A stretch of 33,576 nucleotides of DNA from Spirochaetota bacterium. GTDB taxonomy: Bacteria; Spirochaetota; Brachyspiria; Brachyspirales; JACRPF01. Positions 31,701-33,576 of the stretch are shown piece by piece. The first letter of the stretch is position 1, and each line of letters starts with the position of its first letter. Location of the stretch: the NCBI GenBank assembly GCA_038043445.1, contig JBBTBY010000099.1, forward strand, positions 1 to 33,576, read 5' to 3'. Both the position numbers and the translations under genes were made by a program. The notes below the pieces were generated by a model. The model was not told the origin of the DNA and ran no database searches. It saw only the letters and a list, made by a program, of their open reading frames with translations.

Positions 31701-33474
31701 CGACCCTGACGGCGATACATCCTCGCTGCTGAAAACACTCGGCGCATCGGCATCATCATGGAACGGTGCAAAAGGAAAACTGCTTGTGATAGGACGCAAT
31801 GCATGCGCATCCGGGAATACCGATATGACCTCTGTCGAAGAGTTCGTTCGCTCAGGCGGACGCGCACTCCTTATGGCGCAGGATCCCGAATGGATGCGTA
31901 AGCGTCTTGGACTTCGTGTAAGCAGGCAGATGACACGGCGTGCATTCCCCATCGTGAGCGGTCACCGTGCACTGCTCGGCATCGATGCCGAAGCGCTCCG
32001 CGACTGGGCCGGCGAAAGCACGCTCATCCCGCCGACCGATACGGCTCTTTCATCAACGATGCTCAACCGCACGCCCGATTACGGCTGGCGCTGGGGCAGC
32101 ACGCATGCGGTAAGCAGCGCCGCGATAGAAGTGCCGCATCGCGCCGGATGGCGGCCGCTCATCGCCTGTGAATTCGACTCGGCGTATACGCCGCTCGCGG
32201 AGATACCGCTCGGCAAAGGCATCCTCACAATCTGCATGCTTGATCTTGAGGACCATGTCAAGGACCCTGCGGCCGAGATCATCGCACGGAACATTCTCGT
32301 TTCCGCTTCGTCGGCGAAGATCGAGGAACGTGCCGATGCATTCTATCTCGGCAAAGATGCCGCAGCCGTTCTCACCGCATCCGGCATCGCTGCATCTCCC
32401 GTCGGATCTATTCCGGAACGGGGGCTTCTCTTCATCGGAGCGGAGGCCTCCGTCGATGATGCTGCGCTCGAATCATTCCTTCGCCGCGGGAACAATGCGG
32501 TCATACTCCCCCGGCGCACCGACACGGCTCCGCTTGGCGTGCGTATCGCAAAAAAAGACAAACACAGCGGCTCGCTCATTATACCGTCATGGCAGAGCAC
32601 ACGCGGATTGCTTCCGGGCGAGCTCAGACGGCGCACTGACGGAGAGGCATGGATAGTGACTTCCGGTGCCGATGCCATCGGTGCCGACGGCCTTCTCGCG
32701 GAAGTTCGCCGCGGAGGGACCGCGGTGTTCTTCCAGCCCGCTGCAGCCGCGCTCGATGCCGACCGCCTCACCTACAACCGTATCACCCGCTGGCGCTTCA
32801 CGCGCGCGCTCACACAGATAGCGGCGAATCTCGGCGCCGTATGCGAAGGGGATGCGCGTATGCTCAGACCGATACAGCCGCCGGACAGGATATCGCTTGC
32901 CGACGGATGGAAGGCATCGCTCGTTACGCCCTATCCGCCGGCCGGAGCGAATGATGCAAAGCCCAAGGACCCCGGCATAAGCGACCGCGCACGTGCGCTC
33001 ACCGCAAAGGAAGCTGACGAAAGCGGCATGCAGGACGCAGCTGTTTCCAAGGAGTGGGAGAATTACGGCGGGGCATGGTCGACCACGGACGGAGAAGGAG
33101 TGTTCAGGAAAGCAATAGAGATCCCCGAAACGTGGGCGGGACGCGACCTTGTCGTATCCCTTGGTGCAGTCGACGATTTCGATACCGCATTCTTCGACGG
33201 TGAAGCCATCGGATCGACGGATATCAATGTGAAGAATTTCTGGTCGGCCCCGCGTCTCTACACGGTCCCGGCGCGTCTTGCGACAGCAGGCAAGCATGTC
33301 ATTGCCGTACGCGTATTCGATCATTTCGGGGGCGGCGGCCTTGTCGGTAAGCCCGAAGAGCTTGCGCTCACACCGAAAGAGCCGATCAATCCCCCGCCGG
33401 CATCGATGTATCATCCGGACTGGAAGAACGATTTCCCGCAAGGAGATGATCCGTACCGTTATTATCGCTGGTAG
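28729..33474 (+). CDS. Large exported GH2-type glycoside hydrolase with altered active site
   Basis: I use the ATG at 28729 (1581 aa), preceded by AGGAG at 28713-28717 and followed by a signal peptide (MKKNITIRTWNIMHCAAAVLCAAALTAA). Predicted order: CBM4/9-like sandwich (~30-175), GH2 sugar-binding jelly roll (~205-375), immunoglobulin-like domain (~380-480), TIM barrel (~485-800), two glutamine-amidotransferase-like domains (~985-1370) and a terminal GH2-type jelly roll (~1443-1560, GEGVFRKAIEIPETWAGRDLVVSLGAVDDFD). The nucleophile is present as Glu700 in MVEFG. The acid/base position, normally Asn-Glu after HPSI..W, reads HPSIISWVTGANR with Arg607 in place of Glu. It may be a beta-galactosidase/glucuronidase relative with changed mechanism, or a binding protein. 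Confidence 0.82.
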   Translation: MKKNITIRTWNIMHCAAAVLCAAALTAAEPIPILNGDFETDAGWTLTDNAKIVTDGGTRVLHLKTTAPGNASATQQLNLDPAWGTLRFKYRVRVNAITPGKESWNNARIALTIFGPENKVTHTIAGEWPQPTDGWVSVSQNVTIPAGATYVKISPALFASVGDWMLDDLTVELLANRGEGIDADIPAGMTLTWGKEPVEDVNAKRSVICLNGLWQFQPARGPAAAAPQSSGRGWIRVPGSWRGYPMPCLTIGNGPAWDGFNADAPAAWYGRDITIPAAWAGRKIVIDMTRVSTDAAVYLLGREIGRVSWPGGEVDITSAVEAGRSYKLRIKVVATSDAAEVTRFMGMGEGQQLKEKAVLSTRGLISDVFLASRPAGAVLTSCAVRTSVREKRISIEADISGATGTAALNALIRDAKGNTVKRFTASSEISENGTVRASWDWSDPQLWDIDTPVLYTLELSASGAGLDDTITERFGFREFRIDGKRFLLNEKEIRLRPAPVHSESPISGTRELIAAALEGLKWAGFNAYEMWPWDRLERGSTEFDAMWCQEADRLGMLLITPALSQGQFVSDWTKPGVKEGWASRMTPLLKRLMNHPSIISWVTGANRFGHGQDQNPEAIGSKSRGSLPEPGWKRASEYGEDASAMIKRVDPTRPVFMHAGSAVGDIYSLNNYLCIIPLQEREEWLSRYAAEGDMPVMMVEFGTPLYTTFHRGRRGYGQASTSEPLYSEFLAMYQGIDAYRAETPAYRALVSSTFEKEFLWKTWHGIEAARIHEGFNQLQTLFSRNTYRTWRTWGISGGILPWGNGHGWLKEAGGGSNMDPFSPKTIKLAAFVPGTRGYWRAEATYGLFNYFRPEGMPITSAGYAIISNNSETLAWIGGSPKFTDKTHNFRPGEKVTKQIVIISDARSPKKYSGTWSVELNGVIASGRLDGTAEPSTTKFIPLQFTAPAKTASRADGIIRLTCTIGNFMHTDSFAFRVYTPDTSTLPSVFVLDPDGDTSSLLKTLGASASSWNGAKGKLLVIGRNACASGNTDMTSVEEFVRSGGRALLMAQDPEWMRKRLGLRVSRQMTRRAFPIVSGHRALLGIDAEALRDWAGESTLIPPTDTALSSTMLNRTPDYGWRWGSTHAVSSAAIEVPHRAGWRPLIACEFDSAYTPLAEIPLGKGILTICMLDLEDHVKDPAAEIIARNILVSASSAKIEERADAFYLGKDAAAVLTASGIAASPVGSIPERGLLFIGAEASVDDAALESFLRRGNNAVILPRRTDTAPLGVRIAKKDKHSGSLIIPSWQSTRGLLPGELRRRTDGEAWIVTSGADAIGADGLLAEVRRGGTAVFFQPAAAALDADRLTYNRITRWRFTRALTQIAANLGAVCEGDARMLRPIQPPDRISLADGWKASLVTPYPPAGANDAKPKDPGISDRARALTAKEADESGMQDAAVSKEWENYGGAWSTTDGEGVFRKAIEIPETWAGRDLVVSLGAVDDFDTAFFDGEAIGSTDINVKNFWSAPRLYTVPARLATAGKHVIAVRVFDHFGGGGLVGKPEELALTPKEPINPPPASMYHPDWKNDFPQGDDPYRYYRW

Positions 33475-33486
33475 GCAATGCATTGC

Positions 33487-33573
33487 CCCGAACCATCACG
33501 TAAGAAAATAAAACCACGGAGGGCACAGAGAATGTAAGAGAGTGCAATAAAAAGCATGGAGGATAATGCGCAG
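33487..33573. mobile_element. MITE-like element, second copy, cut by the window edge
   Basis: These 87 nt match 28325-28411 at 79 of 87 positions, in the same orientation and without gaps. The element continues past the window. It begins 12 nt after the GH2-type gene's stop, so the gene is bracketed by two direct copies. Confidence 0.75.
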
Positions 33574-33576
33574 AGG

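Overview
The window reads as environmental spirochaete-type chromosome (Spirochaetota or a close uncultured relative). The main clue is the gene at 20866-23088, which resembles the long N-terminal extension that, as I recall, is fused to GreA only in spirochaetes. A FecR-domain lipoprotein and large cyclase/kinase signalling fusions fit this. Coding density is high, GC is moderately high by eye, and I see no rRNA, tRNA, CRISPR array, phage gene or transposase.

Region 1 (about 100-9160, + strand) is an AraC-type regulator followed by a tightly packed seven-gene operon: a zinc-type dehydrogenase, three uroporphyrinogen-decarboxylase-superfamily (URO-D) proteins, a Gfo/Idh/MocA oxidoreductase and two exported SGNH hydrolases. 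Genes overlap by 4 nt or lie 3-20 nt apart. It looks like a small carbohydrate or esterified-glycan operon. No transporter, kinase or corrinoid protein is present. The three URO-D paralogues differ at the metal-ligand positions.

Region 2 (9290-17762, - strand) holds a 1609-residue PAS / class III cyclase / Ser-Thr kinase / transmembrane / beta-sandwich / TPR protein. Its distal part carries eleven exact 24-residue repeats with a cysteine recurring every 24 residues. Its gene also contains two perfect palindromic repeat elements read through in the same frame. Upstream on the same strand are a U32-like cysteine-cluster protein and an exported BNR/Asp-box propeller protein.

Region 3 (17863-19619, - strand) is an IclR regulator overlapping an iron-sulfur QueG/dehalogenase-like protein. 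Divergent from it (19708-23136, + strand) is a TPR protein followed by the GreA-extension-like protein, which here lacks the GreA module. The unit ends in a strong bidirectional terminator shared with a convergent FecR lipoprotein gene (23154-24917).

Region 4 (25055-33474) has a SAM methyltransferase convergent with hrpB helicase. After a 195-bp MITE-like palindromic element come a good promoter, a 42-codon ORF that looks like the remnant of an SGNH hydrolase gene, and a 1581-residue exported GH2-type protein in which the usual acid/base Glu appears to be replaced. A second, window-truncated copy of the MITE-like element follows.

The strongest candidates for something undescribed are the 24-residue cysteine-ladder repeat, the URO-D paralogue set with divergent metal sites, the GreA-less GreA-extension protein, the palindromes domesticated inside the kinase gene, and several promoters placed so close to start codons that the transcripts would be leaderless. 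All calls come from reading the sequence; no database search was run.
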